From assembly GCA_009786715.1 (NCBI GenBank), contig WQRN01000009.1, positions 11,807 to 33,590 on the forward strand: DNA of 21,784 nt, written 5' to 3'. The DNA is from Treponema sp. GTDB taxonomy: Bacteria > Spirochaetota > Spirochaetia > Treponematales > Breznakiellaceae. Of the stretch, positions 9,688 through 16,573 are shown piece by piece. The stretch's first letter is position 1, and each line of letters begins with the position of its first letter. The translations under genes were made by a program, and so were the position numbers. The notes beneath the pieces were generated by a model. It made no database searches. It saw nothing but the letters and a program-made list of their open reading frames with translations, and was not told the DNA's origin.

Positions 9688-10977
9688 ATGAGTGTATTAG
9701 GAATAATCAATTCTGATGAAGATATACGCCAAAATATAGAATCGGCCTTTAAAAGCAATAACGATCAGAATTTATTATTTTTAGACAAGAAAGAAGAAAT
9801 AATCGAATTTATCAAATACACCATGCCGGAACTTGTTGTAATTAACTTCAGCGATCCTGCGATTAAAATTGAAAAGATAATCGAACAAATACAAAACGAC
9901 AGATTGATTTTTAATTTTGGAATCATCGGCATTTTTGATCCTTCAAAGTGCAGAGAAGAAGAAATGCTCGAAAAATACAAGGGTATAAATGTTCTTGCAA
10001 TGCTTGATAATTACTGTATAAGGTCCCATCTTGTTAAAAGTATTGAAATTATCGAACAGAATTATCAGTTAATATTTCAAAAAGAATTTACTAAAACATT
10101 TTTGGAAGGCGCTTGCGGCAAATTTATTATCGACAACGATGTGCGCGCGGTGCCGCTTTACGCCGGTATCGGAGCTACTATCCTGTCTCAAAGAGGGTTT
10201 GTAAACTCCGACAGGAAAATGCATCTTCAGCTCGCTCTTATAGAACTTATAATGAACGCCATTGAACACGGAAGCTGCGGCATCAGTTACGAGGAAAAAA
10301 CAAAGAGCATGGAAGAAGGCGTCTCTTCTCTTGATTTAATCGCCGAAAAATGCAAAGACCCCGCGGTAAATAAAAAAAAGGTTCATTTTAGCTGGGACAT
10401 AAAACCTGATAAGACAACATTTGTTATCCGCGACGAAGGCAAGGGGTTTAATGTTAAATCATTATTAAAAGAGATTAAAAATCAGGACGATTTAAGCCTG
10501 CACGGGCGCGGAATTAAAATGGCTAAGAAACTTTCAAGCAAACTGCGCTACAACGACAAGGGCAATCAGGCGACAATGGTTGTTAACCATGATAAATCCG
10601 TAGAAAACGATGTTCCCGCGGGCTTTACGCATGAAAAGATAATTAAAGTTAGAAAAGGGCAGGTTGTTATAAAGGAAGGAGATTCAAGCGACTACCTTTA
10701 TTATATATCGTCGGGCACTTTTGAAGTTCTTCACAACGGAGCGAAGGTAGGTTCCCTCAGCGCTCACGATATTTTCATGGGGGAAATGTCATTCCTTCTG
10801 AATCAAAGGCGATCCGCAACGATTAAAGCCACAAGCGCGGGAAAATTGATTCAGATGACTCAAAAAACATTTATTAATATTATCCGCGAATATCCGCACT
10901 ACGGTATTTTTCTTTCCAAACTTTTAGCAAAGAGGATAGTGCGCAGCAACGAAAGGGCGGCGTCAAAGAGGCAGTGA
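9688..10977 (+). CDS. Three-domain regulator: degenerate receiver, RsbW-type ATPase, cyclic-nucleotide-binding domain
   Basis: A 429-residue cytosolic protein. Residues 1-125 have the shape of a response-regulator receiver with acidic residues near D10-E11, but the usual phospho-acceptor Asp is replaced by Asn53 (ELVVINFSD) and the conserved Lys-Pro near the end is absent, so it probably cannot be phosphorylated. Residues 150-300 form a GHKL ATPase of the anti-sigma/RsbW kind: N box ELIMNAIEHG (E186, N190), G1 DEGKGF (249-254), G2 HGRGI (272-276). Residues 312-425 form a CAP/PKA-like cyclic-nucleotide-binding domain with the phosphate-binding cassette GEMSFLLNQRRSATIKA (365-381; E366 and R375 kept). 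There is no DNA-binding helix-turn-helix. It may link a nucleotide signal to an anti-sigma-like kinase; target and ligand are unknown. It has its own strong promoter and stands alone. Confidence 0.85.
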   Translation: MSVLGIINSDEDIRQNIESAFKSNNDQNLLFLDKKEEIIEFIKYTMPELVVINFSDPAIKIEKIIEQIQNDRLIFNFGIIGIFDPSKCREEEMLEKYKGINVLAMLDNYCIRSHLVKSIEIIEQNYQLIFQKEFTKTFLEGACGKFIIDNDVRAVPLYAGIGATILSQRGFVNSDRKMHLQLALIELIMNAIEHGSCGISYEEKTKSMEEGVSSLDLIAEKCKDPAVNKKKVHFSWDIKPDKTTFVIRDEGKGFNVKSLLKEIKNQDDLSLHGRGIKMAKKLSSKLRYNDKGNQATMVVNHDKSVENDVPAGFTHEKIIKVRKGQVVIKEGDSSDYLYYISSGTFEVLHNGAKVGSLSAHDIFMGEMSFLLNQRRSATIKATSAGKLIQMTQKTFINIIREYPHYGIFLSKLLAKRIVRSNERAASKRQ

Positions 10978-10978
10978 T

Positions 10979-11365
10979 TTAAAACGCTTCTATAAACTCT
11001 TTTGGGCTTACTATTTCTTTTTCTTTTGGGAAATGTTTTTTATTTCCGGTTATTAGAAAGCCGGCGAAACCTGTTTTAAATACTTCGTAAAATTTCTTGT
11101 CGATTTCGTCTTCAAACTTAACTTTGGAATAATCGGCGTTTATATATTCGCCTTTATGATGAATATAAATAATTAATTCGTTTATTACTTCATTATCAAA
11201 TTTAAAAATGTCTCTTGATAATATTTTTAAATACTCAAAGATAATTCTATTGTCATAGAGGATTGTTATTTTATCATTTAAAAGAGCTGCTAGTATTTTA
11301 GCAGGCGTTCCGTTTGCAGATATTAAAGCCGAAACCAGAACATTTGTATCAATCACAACTCTCAT
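10979..11365 (-). CDS. PIN-domain toxin of a type II toxin-antitoxin pair (COG1569-like)
   Basis: A 128-residue PIN-fold putative ribonuclease. The start MRVVIDTNVLVSALI carries the catalytic D6; E44 (IIFEYLKIL) and the acidic cluster D86/D89 (FEDEIDKKFYE) are present; FLITGNKKHFP matches the PIN subfamily in which TGN replaces TGD. The Asp often found just before the LVTGN strand is Gly102 here (AGFLITGN), which could weaken metal binding. Members are presumed toxins that cleave RNA and are neutralised by the partner gene upstream. The ATG overlaps the antitoxin's 3' end by 17 bases, the usual coupled arrangement. The stop lies one base from the stop of the convergent regulator gene, so transcripts from both sides probably overlap. 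Activity is inferred from family only. Confidence 0.82.
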   Translation of the reverse strand: MRVVIDTNVLVSALISANGTPAKILAALLNDKITILYDNRIIFEYLKILSRDIFKFDNEVINELIIYIHHKGEYINADYSKVKFEDEIDKKFYEVFKTGFAGFLITGNKKHFPKEKEIVSPKEFIEAF

Positions 11366-11654
11366 TTTCCGATCTCATTTCCTGTCTGGCTTCTTTAATA
11401 ACGGCGTTAATTTCGTCCAAGGTCATTTTGTTATTGCCCTGAGTTACGGATATTTCCTGCATTTTTCTTACAGCGTTAATTGCCCTTACCTGCCTAAGCG
11501 CGGAAATTGTATCTTCCAGTGTTTCGTCCGTTAATGGCGTTAAAAGCGCGATTGGCTTTCCGTTGTTAGTTATAACCATCTCGCGCTCCACGGGGAGCTT
11601 TTTCCAAATAACAGCCGGGGAAGTTCTAAAATCTCTCACTGTTACAAATTCCAT
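11349..11654 (-). CDS. Phd/YefM-type antitoxin
   Basis: A 101-residue protein with a Phd/YefM-like N-terminal fold: a short strand MEFVTVRDFR, a helix around residues 11-21, then MVITNNGKPIALLTPL (26-41), the usual dimerisation/DNA-binding half. The C-terminal half (43-101) is helical and charged (LEDTISALRQVRAINAVRKM, then EINAVIKEARQEMRSE) and would wrap the toxin. Antitoxins of this family repress their own operon, and a dyad overlaps the -10 of the promoter just upstream. The ribosome binding site is weak (AAGAG). The gene is first in a two-gene operon with the PIN toxin. It fits a small mobile-type module sitting between two housekeeping units. Confidence 0.8.
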   Translation of the reverse strand: MEFVTVRDFRTSPAVIWKKLPVEREMVITNNGKPIALLTPLTDETLEDTISALRQVRAINAVRKMQEISVTQGNNKMTLDEINAVIKEARQEMRSENESCD

Positions 11655-11668
11655 AATTATCTCTTGTC

Positions 11669-11688
11669 ACCATAAAATATACCATATT
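11669..11688. promoter_or_regulatory. Candidate antitoxin operator overlapping the -10
   Basis: AATAT-ACC-ATATT (11676-11688) is a perfect 5-3-5 inverted repeat covering the -10 element. ACCATA also occurs as a direct repeat at 11669-11674 and 11681-11686, twelve bases apart (about one helical turn). Either would suit binding by a dimeric Phd/YefM repressor. This rests on pattern and position only. Confidence 0.4.
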
Positions 11689-11704
11689 GTCGCTCAAATG
11701 TCAA
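11676..11704 (-). promoter_or_regulatory. Near-consensus promoter of the toxin-antitoxin operon
   Basis: On the minus strand a perfect -35 TTGACA (11704-11699), a 17-base spacer and TATATT (11681-11676, five of six). The antitoxin ATG at 11654 is 21 bases past the -10. Such a strong promoter suggests control by repression rather than activation. Confidence 0.75.
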
Positions 11705-11730
11705 CATATATTTAATAAAAATTGCTTCTA

Positions 11731-11759
11731 TTGAATTACACTCCATTTTCCGCTATGAT
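11731..11759 (+). promoter_or_regulatory. prfB: Sigma-70-type promoter of the prfB-lol operon
   Basis: TTGAAT (11731-11736, four of six to -35), a 17-base spacer, then TATGAT (11754-11759, five of six to -10). The predicted start is near 11766. The ribosome binding site AGGAG (11771-11775) lies seven bases ahead of the ATG at 11783. It is divergent from the antitoxin promoter. Confidence 0.65.
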
Positions 11760-11782
11760 TTTCATTATACAGGAGAAAAACC

Positions 11783-12896
11783 ATGCTGCTTTCCGAACTG
11801 GGCGCGCCCATTCAAGATTTATTTACAAAAATTAACGACACATGGAGGCGTCTTTGAAGACGCGGGATTCGCGCAAAGAATAGCCGAGATAGAAGCTAAA
11901 ACATCAGAGACTGGTTTCTGGAATGATCAGGAAGCGGTCGAAAAATCAATGTCTGCAATGAAAAGCCTCAAAAGCCGGTATGAGCCGTGGAAAGTTTTAC
12001 GCGATGAAATTACCGATTTACAAACGCTTTTTGAGCTTGCGATGGAAGCGAAGGACGAGAATGAAACCGCCGGTATCGAGGCCTCGTTTAAAGGGCTTTC
12101 TGAGCGTTACGGCAAACAAAATGTTTTTGAACTTATGGCAGGCGAAATGGATAAAAATCCCTGCTTTCTTACCGTTCATTCGGGAGCAGGCGGAACTGAA
12201 GCCTGCGACTGGTCGCAGATGCTCTACCGTATGTACCTCCGCTGGGCGGAGCAGAAAGGTTTTACGGTTGAAGAAGTTGACAGGCAGGAAGCGGAAGGGG
12301 GGATTAAATCCGCCACCTGCAGAATCGAAGGCGATTACGCCTATGGTTATTTGAAAGGTGAGTCGGGGATTCACAGGCTAGTAAGAATCAGCCCGTTCGA
12401 TTCCAACGCGCGCCGTCATACTTCGTTCGCTTCCGTTTACTTATTTCCCGTTATTGATGATACAATTGATGTAGAAATAAAACCAGAAGATTTAAGGGTG
12501 GACACATACCGCGCAGGCGGCGCGGGAGGGCAGCATGTTAACAAGACAGACAGCGCTGTGCGTTTTACGCATCTTCCGACAGGTATCGTAGTCGCCTGCC
12601 AGAACGAGCGCAGTCAGATTAAAAACCGCCAGATTGCGATGAGCATGTTAAAAGCGCGGCTTTATGAACATTACAGACAGGAGAAGGAAAAAGAAAACGC
12701 GAAATTTTCACAGGAGAAAAAAGATATTTCCTGGGGTAACCAGATACGATCCTATGTGTTTCAGCCGTATACGATGGTAAAAGATTACAGGACAAAGGTT
12801 GAAAAAGGAAATATACAGGCGGTGATGGACGGAGATATCGATCCTTTTATCGAAGAGTACTTGAAATTTTCATGGAATAACAAGGAGTGCATTTGA
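11783..12896 (+). CDS. prfB: Peptide chain release factor 2, with programmed +1 frameshift
   Basis: RF2 recognises UGA and UAA stop codons and triggers peptide release. The gene is two ORFs joined by a +1 shift: a 24-codon leader frame (11783-11854) ending CTT-TGA, then the main frame from 11856, 370 residues in all (E. coli RF2 is 365). After the shift the protein continues EDAGFAQRIAEIEAKTSETGFW, which matches RF2 N-termini, so the usual domain 1 is present. The stop-codon-recognition SPF motif is at about 203-205 (RISPFDSNARRHTSF) and the catalytic GGQ at about 248-250 (GAGGQHVNKTDSAVR). Taking the internal ATG at 11949 as the start would lose 55 residues and is wrong. It is first in a long operon, and its stop overlaps the TTG of the PEGA-protein gene. 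Production is probably autoregulated by RF2 level. Confidence 0.97.
11844..11857 (+). promoter_or_regulatory. prfB: RF2 programmed frameshift site
   Basis: An internal Shine-Dalgarno-like GGAGG (11844-11848), three bases (CGT), slippery CTT (11852-11854), then in-frame stop TGA (11855-11857) followed by A. Spacing equals the E. coli site (AGGGGG, TAT, CTT, TGA). Slippage of the Leu-tRNA from CTT to TTT skips one base and enters the RF2 frame at GAA (11856). Confidence 0.95.
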
Positions 12897-14359
12897 AATT
12901 AAATGTAACGTGCCTGTTCCTGCTTTTTCTCTCTTTGAATTCGTTTTTATTCGCGAATGGCGGCGCCGATTCAAACGCCGATGCTGTTACGCATAACAAT
13001 GAATGGGTGCTTTGCATAACAGAATTTAACACATTGCTTTCGGGCGATAAAACAAACATTACCGGTATCGCGGCCAGAGAATTAAAAGAAAAATTCAGCG
13101 CGATTAGTTTTCATACGCGCATTTCTCCTGAATATGCTTATTACGAAGAATACGCGTGGGCAAAGTCGAGATCCGCGGCGGCGAAATCTCTTGCGGTTAA
13201 AACCGAGGAAAGGTCGCGTTTAATTTTTCAGGGAGAGCCGGATTGGAAATACCGCCAGAATATAAAAAGAGCGGAGAACGAGATCGAAAAATTAAGAACC
13301 GCTCTGGAAGAAATAGACAGTAACGCGCCGCTTATTAACAATGAACCTGTATTTAAATTAGCAAGCGGCAATATGGATCTTGTGTTTCCAAAGGCGCCTG
13401 ATCCGGGCGGCGAAGCCAGGTTTTGCGCTTCGCAGAAAGCGGACGCGATTCTTTTCGGCGCAATTTCAGATTTTCACGGCAGATACTTTTTATCCGTAAG
13501 ACTTTTTACTCTTTACAACAGGGCGTTTGTATGGGAAGACAGCGTTATCTTTTCGCATGACGATTTAAGCGGCGCTCTTGATGAAATTATTAAAAAACTT
13601 GTAATTATTCTTTCAGGCAACCGTCCCGCCGCGCTTGTAATAAAATCGCAGCCTGAAGAAACATTGCTTCTTGTTAACAGAGCTTTTGCAGGCAGAGGAG
13701 AAACAGAGCTTGCGGAATATCCTGTCGGAAAAATAACTGTTACCGCTTCCGCTTTAAATTATGAGACCATTAGTTTGGAAACTGAGTTAAAATCAGGCGA
13801 GTTAACAGAAATTAATATAAAATTAAATCCTGTAGAATACGGAGAATTTGAAGTATCGGCGGATACTTCCGGCAATCTTTATCACGGCGCGTTATATATA
13901 GGAAAAGCGCCTTTTACGCTGCGTCTTCCCGTTAATAGTTTTCAATATATAGAAATGAGCGCGAATAACGGGAATAAAGGTTCCATAGTATTTCAAACTC
14001 CGGATGCGCAGGATTATTACCATTCAATGGCGGTTAAAACGGGAAAACCTCTTCAAAAAGGCAGAGTAGAAAAAGAGCGGAAAATTTATTATTGGGCATG
14101 GGGCAGCCAATGGATTACGGGTATTGCCGCGTGGATCGGCAATTGGACATTTGAAAGCGCCTATTACGCATTTGCCGTCAGCACCGGAAGAAGTCAAGCG
14201 GATTTTATAAATGAAAAACCGGAGTTGTTCTATTTCAGAACCGGATCGATAATCGCTTTTGGCGTGGCTTCCGCTTTCGGCATATATCAAATGATCAGAT
14301 ACATTGTCGTTTCAAGCAGGGATGAAACACAGCTTCCGAAAACAGGCAGGAAAAAATGA
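12893..14359 (+). CDS. Exported PEGA-domain-like protein with C-terminal membrane segments
   Basis: A 488-residue protein of unknown function. Residues 1-21 are a signal peptide (CLFLLFLSLNSFLFA, cleavage likely before NGG). A coiled-coil-prone charged stretch lies at about 117-142. Residues 180-240 contain a domain seen in stress/outer-membrane-type proteins (ADAILFGAISDFHGRYFLSVRLF). Two PEGA-like beta repeats follow at about 245-312 (PAALVIKSQPEETLLLVN, EYPVGKITVTA) and 316-368 (GEFEVSADTSGNLYHGAL, APFTLRLPVNSF). The C-terminus has hydrophobic segments at about 398-417 and 450-472. The TTG at 12893 is chosen over GTG at 12887 because AAGGAG (12882-12887) lies five bases ahead of the TTG but overlaps the GTG. 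The TTG sits in a TTGA overlap with prfB, and the stop overlaps ftsY by ATGA. A periplasmic or envelope role is an inference. Confidence 0.75.
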   Translation: MKLNVTCLFLLFLSLNSFLFANGGADSNADAVTHNNEWVLCITEFNTLLSGDKTNITGIAARELKEKFSAISFHTRISPEYAYYEEYAWAKSRSAAAKSLAVKTEERSRLIFQGEPDWKYRQNIKRAENEIEKLRTALEEIDSNAPLINNEPVFKLASGNMDLVFPKAPDPGGEARFCASQKADAILFGAISDFHGRYFLSVRLFTLYNRAFVWEDSVIFSHDDLSGALDEIIKKLVIILSGNRPAALVIKSQPEETLLLVNRAFAGRGETELAEYPVGKITVTASALNYETISLETELKSGELTEINIKLNPVEYGEFEVSADTSGNLYHGALYIGKAPFTLRLPVNSFQYIEMSANNGNKGSIVFQTPDAQDYYHSMAVKTGKPLQKGRVEKERKIYYWAWGSQWITGIAAWIGNWTFESAYYAFAVSTGRSQADFINEKPELFYFRTGSIIAFGVASAFGIYQMIRYIVVSSRDETQLPKTGRKK

Positions 14360-15222
14360 AATTCGGCGAAAGAATAAAAAGTTTTTTTACAGGAAAAACA
14401 TCTATTAGCGAAGAAGCTTTCGACGATCTTTGCGATTTATTAATAGAAGGCGATTTCGGCGCTTCACAGGCGTTTAAAACCGCGGAAACATTGAAAAATA
14501 TCTGCAAAAAAGAAACGCCCGAAAACTTGCCGGAAAAACTTTCGCAGCTTCTTGAAGATGAGCTTAAAAAAGCAAAACCCGCATGCCGGATAATAAGCGA
14601 TAAACTTACCGCAATTTTACTGCTTGGGGTTAACGGCGTAGGCAAAACCACTACGGCGGCAAAACTTTCAAATCATATCAGCGCGCAATATAACAAGAAA
14701 ACGATACTGGCGGCAGCCGATACGTTCAGAGCCGCCGCTATCGATCAGTTAAAAATTCACGGAGAGAAACTTGATACGCGCGTTGTGGCGCACAAACAGG
14801 GAGGGGATCCGGCAGCTGTTGTGTTTGACGCTTTAGAAGCCGCGAATTCAAGCGGCGTTCAGGTTGTAATTGCCGATACCGCGGGGAGAATGCATACAAA
14901 ATCGGCGCTTGTGGAAGAACTGCGGAAGATTGACAGAATTGTTGAATCAAAGGCGAAAGATGCCAACTATTTAAAGCTCCTCGTTTTGGACGCGACTACG
15001 GGAAGAAACGCGTTCGCTCAGGCGCAAACATTTCATGACGCAGTATCGCTTGACGGCGTAATATTAACAAAATATGATTCTACGGCAAAAGGGGGAGTTG
15101 TTTTCTCTCTTGCTTCGGAACTGAACCTGCCTGTGATTTTTATATGCACAGGCGAAAAATACGGGGACATCGAATTTTTCGATCCTCATAAATTTGCGAG
15201 GGAATTTGCGGGTATCGGCTAA
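14356..15222 (+). CDS. ftsY: Signal recognition particle receptor FtsY
   Basis: A 288-residue SRP GTPase receptor that docks SRP-ribosome complexes at the membrane. The N domain (1-80) leads into the G domain: P-loop GVNGVGKTTT (91-100), DTFRAAA (122-128), G3 DTAGR (174-178), guanine specificity TKYD (238-241), and the closing AKGGVVFSL (244-252) with GEKYGDIEFFDP near the C-terminus. The G4 motif is TKYD rather than the usual TKLD, a mild change. The long acidic A domain of E. coli FtsY is absent; this NG-only length is common in many bacteria. The ATG overlaps the stop of the PEGA-protein gene (ATGA), and the following anchored protein overlaps its end. It sits just upstream of the lipoprotein-sorting genes in the same operon. 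Confidence 0.97.
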   Translation: MKFGERIKSFFTGKTSISEEAFDDLCDLLIEGDFGASQAFKTAETLKNICKKETPENLPEKLSQLLEDELKKAKPACRIISDKLTAILLLGVNGVGKTTTAAKLSNHISAQYNKKTILAAADTFRAAAIDQLKIHGEKLDTRVVAHKQGGDPAAVVFDALEAANSSGVQVVIADTAGRMHTKSALVEELRKIDRIVESKAKDANYLKLLVLDATTGRNAFAQAQTFHDAVSLDGVILTKYDSTAKGGVVFSLASELNLPVIFICTGEKYGDIEFFDPHKFAREFAGIG

Positions 15223-16573
15223 GATAATTATTCCTATTATTGTTCTCATTCTTATTCTCTTTGCGGGTTTTTTTGCTCTTACGGATGAATTGGATTTGTT
15301 GTTACCGGGAATTGAATACAGCGAAGATGATATTGCTTTGGGAATGGAATTTAATTGGGATTATCCCGAATGGTCGAAACCTGTGCGCTGGTTTAAATCA
15401 AATTCAGGCGGCATGGCTTTGCATGAGGAGCAATCCCGGTTCGCCGCGCTGCGCAATAAGTACGCGCTTGCGGTTAATTTTGTGCATCGCGATGAATTGC
15501 CGGATTATCTAATTCCGTATTACAGCGAAGACTATCTTTTGGAAGTTCGTATTTTATATAAAGAAGGGGAGCAGCAGCGCACGCAGTGGATATTCAGAGA
15601 CGCGAACAGAAACACAAGATTAAACGCGGTTTTTCTGGAACCTGAATCGGAGTTTGTTAACGCGCAGGATTTTTCCGCCGTTAAAGAATCAACCGCTCTG
15701 ATAATTTCTGACGAAACAGACGAAGATGAACAGTTAGCTGAAGAGGCCGCTCAGGCGCATGAAATAATTAAGGAGGCGCATGAAATAGCGCAAGGCGAAG
15801 AAGCCGAAGACGAAACTGAGGCAGAATCGCTTGACTTTCCGTTAGATGTAAAAAACAAAACAGGTTTTCTGGAAATATTTAATGAAGAATCTTTTTTAAC
15901 TTCGGAATATCGGTATTATGAAAATGGAAAAACAGCGAAAACAGAATATTCATTTAATAAAAATTTGTTGGTAAAAGCGGAATATTTTGAATGGGGTGCA
16001 AGTAAAGACGACAGAGGATATAAAATTTTATACGTTGACAATTACCGCTATAACCGTTCGTTATCGTTAAGAAATATTGAACGCGTTTTTTACAGCGGAA
16101 CAGAAATGGACGATCCTATAAAGGTTGCTTTCCCGAGGCGTATAATGGATTTGGCTCAGTCCGGTATTTTTATCAGCGAAAGATTTAATATATACCCTGA
16201 ATTTTTCGGAGATGTATATGTTGACATCGGCTCTAAAATGATTTTTGACACCGATAACAGGGGAAGAATTATGAGCCAGACCCTTTACGACAGCGAAGAT
16301 AAGGTAATCTGGATAATAAATAATATCTGGCAGAATAACCGCATTGTTTCTTCAGTAAAGACAGAAGGAGATACTGTTCTTTTGGCTGAATTCGCGTATA
16401 ATTCCGGTGGCGATGTAATTCAGGAAAGAAATCTGAGAAACGGCGTTCTGGAAAGGGTAGTCCGCGCGCAAGGCGATACCGAAATAGAAGAACTCTATAT
16501 GAACGACGCCGTAGTTCTCCGCGCTGTTTGGGAAAGCGGCAGAAAAATATCAGAGACAAGGGTTAGAAATTGA
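15206..16573 (+). CDS. Membrane-anchored protein of unknown function with acidic heptad linker
   Basis: About 455 residues; I do not recognise a family with confidence. An N-terminal transmembrane anchor (KIIIPIIVLILILFAGFFAL) would leave the rest in the periplasm. The body includes an acidic, helix-prone linker (about residues 168-210) containing a seven-residue duplication (QAHEII-KEAHEIA). A beta-rich C-terminal half follows with repeats of the kind Y-Y-x-N-G-K (SEYRYYENGKTAKTEYSF, later EFAYNSGGDVIQERNLRNG), faintly like YwqK/MORN-type repeats. The start is uncertain: TTG at 15206 has GAGG four bases upstream, and TTG at 15194 adds four residues but has no ribosome binding site. Both overlap the ftsY end. 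The stop overlaps the TTG of the first permease (TTGA). Its position suggests a link with lipoprotein sorting, but that is inference. Confidence 0.7.
   Translation: MRVSAKIIIPIIVLILILFAGFFALTDELDLLLPGIEYSEDDIALGMEFNWDYPEWSKPVRWFKSNSGGMALHEEQSRFAALRNKYALAVNFVHRDELPDYLIPYYSEDYLLEVRILYKEGEQQRTQWIFRDANRNTRLNAVFLEPESEFVNAQDFSAVKESTALIISDETDEDEQLAEEAAQAHEIIKEAHEIAQGEEAEDETEAESLDFPLDVKNKTGFLEIFNEESFLTSEYRYYENGKTAKTEYSFNKNLLVKAEYFEWGASKDDRGYKILYVDNYRYNRSLSLRNIERVFYSGTEMDDPIKVAFPRRIMDLAQSGIFISERFNIYPEFFGDVYVDIGSKMIFDTDNRGRIMSQTLYDSEDKVIWIINNIWQNNRIVSSVKTEGDTVLLAEFAYNSGGDVIQERNLRNGVLERVVRAQGDTEIEELYMNDAVVLRAVWESGRKISETRVRN
15753..15787 (+). repeat. 14-bp direct repeat with 21-bp period inside the anchored-protein gene
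   Basis: AGGCGCATGAAATA occurs at 15753-15766 and 15774-15787. The 21-base offset is exactly seven codons and encodes the duplicated heptad around AHEI. It looks like a recent slippage duplication in the acidic linker. Confidence 0.8.

Noticed and set aside
10964..11005. Bidirectional terminator between the regulator and toxin genes
   Set aside because: Only a weak CAAAGAG/CTCTTTTG pairing with a long loop is visible and it lies inside both coding regions; not convincing.
11783..11857. Premature TGA in prfB read as a pseudogene
   Set aside because: The stop sits in a textbook RF2 frameshift site with the correct spacing, and the +1 frame continues conserved RF2 sequence.
12018..12374. Minus-strand open frame opposite prfB
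   Set aside because: It is an antisense shadow of RF2 coding sequence; no independent support.
12887..12892. GTG start for the PEGA-protein gene
   Set aside because: The AAGGAG ribosome binding site overlaps this GTG; the TTG six bases later has correct spacing and forms the TTGA overlap seen elsewhere.
14295..14651. Minus-strand open frame opposite ftsY
   Set aside because: It overlaps the conserved N domain and the run-up to the P-loop of FtsY and lacks a ribosome binding site or family likeness.
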